Positions 62,642 through 64,000 of a DNA stretch of 64,000 nt are shown in pieces. A program made the translations under genes and the position numbers. Position 1 is the stretch's first letter; the number at the start of each line of letters is the position of its first letter. Source of the stretch: Leeuwenhoekiella blandensis MED217 (GTDB lineage: Bacteria; Bacteroidota; Bacteroidia; Flavobacteriales; Flavobacteriaceae); the NCBI RefSeq assembly GCF_000152985.1, contig NZ_CH672395.1, forward strand, positions 831,778 through 895,777, given 5' to 3'. The notes under the pieces are model-generated. The model saw only the letters and a program-made list of their open reading frames with translations, was not told the origin of the DNA and did no database searches.

Positions 62642-63178
62642 ATGAAAATTGAAAAGTTACTTTTCTTTTTACTTGTATTGCTGGCCACTGGTTGTACAGA
62701 AGAAATAGATTTTAATCAGGTTAAAGAAGTATCCTTAACTACTACTCAGGATATTGATCTCGTACATTTTTTACTTACTCAAGACAATTTTGTAGATGAT
62801 GGTGGGCAGACCCAACAAAACGGGCTTGTAGAAGCGGTAAAACTTGATTTTTTAGACGATCCCTTTTTTCAAAACCGTCTGGTTAGGATCGTTTTTGATT
62901 TCAGAATGACCAATACTTTTCCCCAATCACTCACAGCCGTAATAAAATTTAATGATGAAGATGGAGTTACCCGTGAATCTATCACGCTCGAAGCTGCAGG
63001 GAGTACCAATGGCGAAGCTATAGTTTCTGAATACGACGTAGTAAAAGAAGGGACAGCGATCAGCAATATTACCACCGCCGATACTGTGCTTGTTGAGTAT
63101 TACATCAATACCAATAGTGCTCCGGTTGTAGGTAGCCTGAAATTTGAATCAAAAGCAGCATACACCGTTGAATTGTAG
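62642..63178 (+). CDS. Hypothetical lipoprotein
   Basis: A 178-residue protein with the lipobox LLATGC (Cys at residue 18) after a hydrophobic signal. The mature part is rich in beta structure (RLVRIVFDFRMTNTFPQSL, AVIKFNDEDGV) and has no cysteines. No family was recognised. The stop overlaps the start of the DUF5723 gene by 11 nt, so the two likely act together at the outer membrane, but this is inferred. Confidence 0.75.
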   Translation: MKIEKLLFFLLVLLATGCTEEIDFNQVKEVSLTTTQDIDLVHFLLTQDNFVDDGGQTQQNGLVEAVKLDFLDDPFFQNRLVRIVFDFRMTNTFPQSLTAVIKFNDEDGVTRESITLEAAGSTNGEAIVSEYDVVKEGTAISNITTADTVLVEYYINTNSAPVVGSLKFESKAAYTVEL

Positions 63179-64000
63179 AAAATTTCTATATCTGTTGGTT
63201 TTATTGACTTCAGCCGGGGTTGCTGCACAATATCAGCAGCTATATGATACTGATTACTTGCCCCAAAGTCTATTGCTTAATCCCGGGAATAAAGTAGATT
63301 TTGATAAACATCTTGGTATTCCTTTATTGAGTGGAGTTGGGGTGCAAGCAGCAACAAGGAATGTTTCGGTCTATGATATTTTTCAGGTAAATGAGCGGGA
63401 CGAGATCAATGAGAGAATACGGGCTAAAGTTGATCAATTGAGCAATAGAGATTATGCTGTGCTTCATCAAAGTCTAGAAATTTTAAGTGCCGGTTTTAGA
63501 ACTAGGAAAGGAAATTATATTTCCTTTGGTTGGTATGAAGAGTTGGATGCTATCACCTATTTCCCGAAAGATGTGGCTACATTGGCCTATGAAGGCAATC
63601 AGCAGCATTTGGGATATGCTTTTAAAGCTTCAGATATTAAAGCACGCGCCGAGATGGTTTCGGTCTTTCATATAGGAATGAATAAAAAAGTAAATGAGCA
63701 TTTCAGCATAGGAGGGCGTTTTAAGCTTTATAGCGGTATGTTTAGTGCAGAGAGTACTCATAACTCCGGGACTTTTACAACATACTTGACTCCTGACGGA
63801 AATAATTACTATGAGCATCGATTAGAGAATATTAACGGCGGACTTAAGATCGCTGGGATAGGAAGTTTTGAAGAGGTTTCTGAGTCTCAAATTTTGCAGA
63901 ATTCCATTTTCGGTGGAAATTATGGTGTAGGTATCGATCTTGGATTTTCATATGATTTTAATGAACGCTGGTCTGTAAGCGGAAGTTTACTTGATCTGGG
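63168..64000 (+). CDS. DUF5723-like outer membrane protein, N-terminal part (cut by window end)
   Basis: The frame starting at TTG 63168 is open to the window end (about 277 residues). It opens with a signal peptide (KFLYLLVLLTSAGVAAQ) and continues with YDTDYLPQSLLLNPGNKVDF, then GGRFKLYSGMFSAES, typical of DUF5723 beta-barrel proteins of Bacteroidota. There is no ATG before residue 150 or so in frame, so TTG or another rare start must be used. It overlaps the upstream lipoprotein gene by 11 nt. Family function unknown. Confidence 0.75.
   Translation, partial: MNCRKFLYLLVLLTSAGVAAQYQQLYDTDYLPQSLLLNPGNKVDFDKHLGIPLLSGVGVQAATRNVSVYDIFQVNERDEINERIRAKVDQLSNRDYAVLHQSLEILSAGFRTRKGNYISFGWYEELDAITYFPKDVATLAYEGNQQHLGYAFKASDIKARAEMVSVFHIGMNKKVNEHFSIGGRFKLYSGMFSAESTHNSGTFTTYLTPDGNNYYEHRLENINGGLKIAGIGSFEEVSESQILQNSIFGGNYGVGIDLGFSYDFNERWSVSGSLLDL

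Overview
The window reads as a stretch of chromosome from a marine-type member of the Flavobacteriaceae (Bacteroidota). The evidence is a gliding/type IX secretion cluster (gldJ, porU, porV), a GLPGLI-family protein beside a TonB-dependent-receptor-like barrel, a PafA-type phosphatase, Mpl, DUF7033 and DUF5723 proteins, few Shine-Dalgarno sequences, and repeated Bacteroidota promoter elements (TTG, about 19-20 nt, TAnnTTTG). The genus cannot be fixed from sequence reading alone.

Layout. 1-6115: tail of an ABC-F protein, then a tripartite RND efflux operon (adaptor, permease, TolC-like channel) in which the permease carries a one-base frameshift near 2900. 6117-8284: small Zn-ribbon and SpoIIAA-like proteins and a DUF748/AsmA-like protein. 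8413-10299: initiator tRNA followed by an XRE-ImmA/DUF4411 pair that looks like a toxin-antitoxin module. 10341-13246: methyltransferase, rhodanese, an 11-bp phased repeat array, a sugar-isomerase-like lipoprotein, tRNA-Val and a possible small RNA. 13292-22255: murF, then gldJ divergent from porU-porV-cdd. 22489-25174: pyruvate dehydrogenase E1-alpha and E2. 25247-30116: a tightly packed operon of M28 peptidase, SDR, SprT-like, mannose-1-phosphate guanylyltransferase and DUF389. 30110-31617: an MlaE/MlaF-type lipid ABC transporter on the minus strand. 31733-33376: PafA phosphatase.

33515-39832 is the most accessory-looking part: a secreted Cys-rich small peptide with a 6-bladed propeller protein, an intact IS3-family insertion sequence, and a GLPGLI plus TonB-receptor-like pair whose receptor lacks an ATG in front of its signal peptide. 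39829-45939: a glycosyltransferase/methyltransferase pair, a sigma factor with a HxxxCxxC zinc-finger partner, a UbiA-like membrane protein and gcvP. 45994-47783: three small membrane proteins and a GbsR/MarR-type regulator. The regulator and the membrane operon carry the same inverted repeat (TTTCA-N8-TGAAA) just before their starts; this is the best candidate for an undescribed system here.

47960-64000 is mostly core: GT4 glycosyltransferase, M3 oligopeptidase, purK-purE, a fused hypoxanthine phosphoribosyltransferase-adenylate kinase, an S23-type four-helix protein, obg, a DUF4136 lipoprotein, TPR protein, mpl, PaiB-like flavoprotein, radC, DUF7033 protein, YjjG-like phosphatase, a small lipoprotein and the start of a DUF5723 protein cut by the window edge. 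Cell envelope (murF, mpl, Mla, T9SS, glycosyltransferases), purine metabolism and efflux are the main themes.
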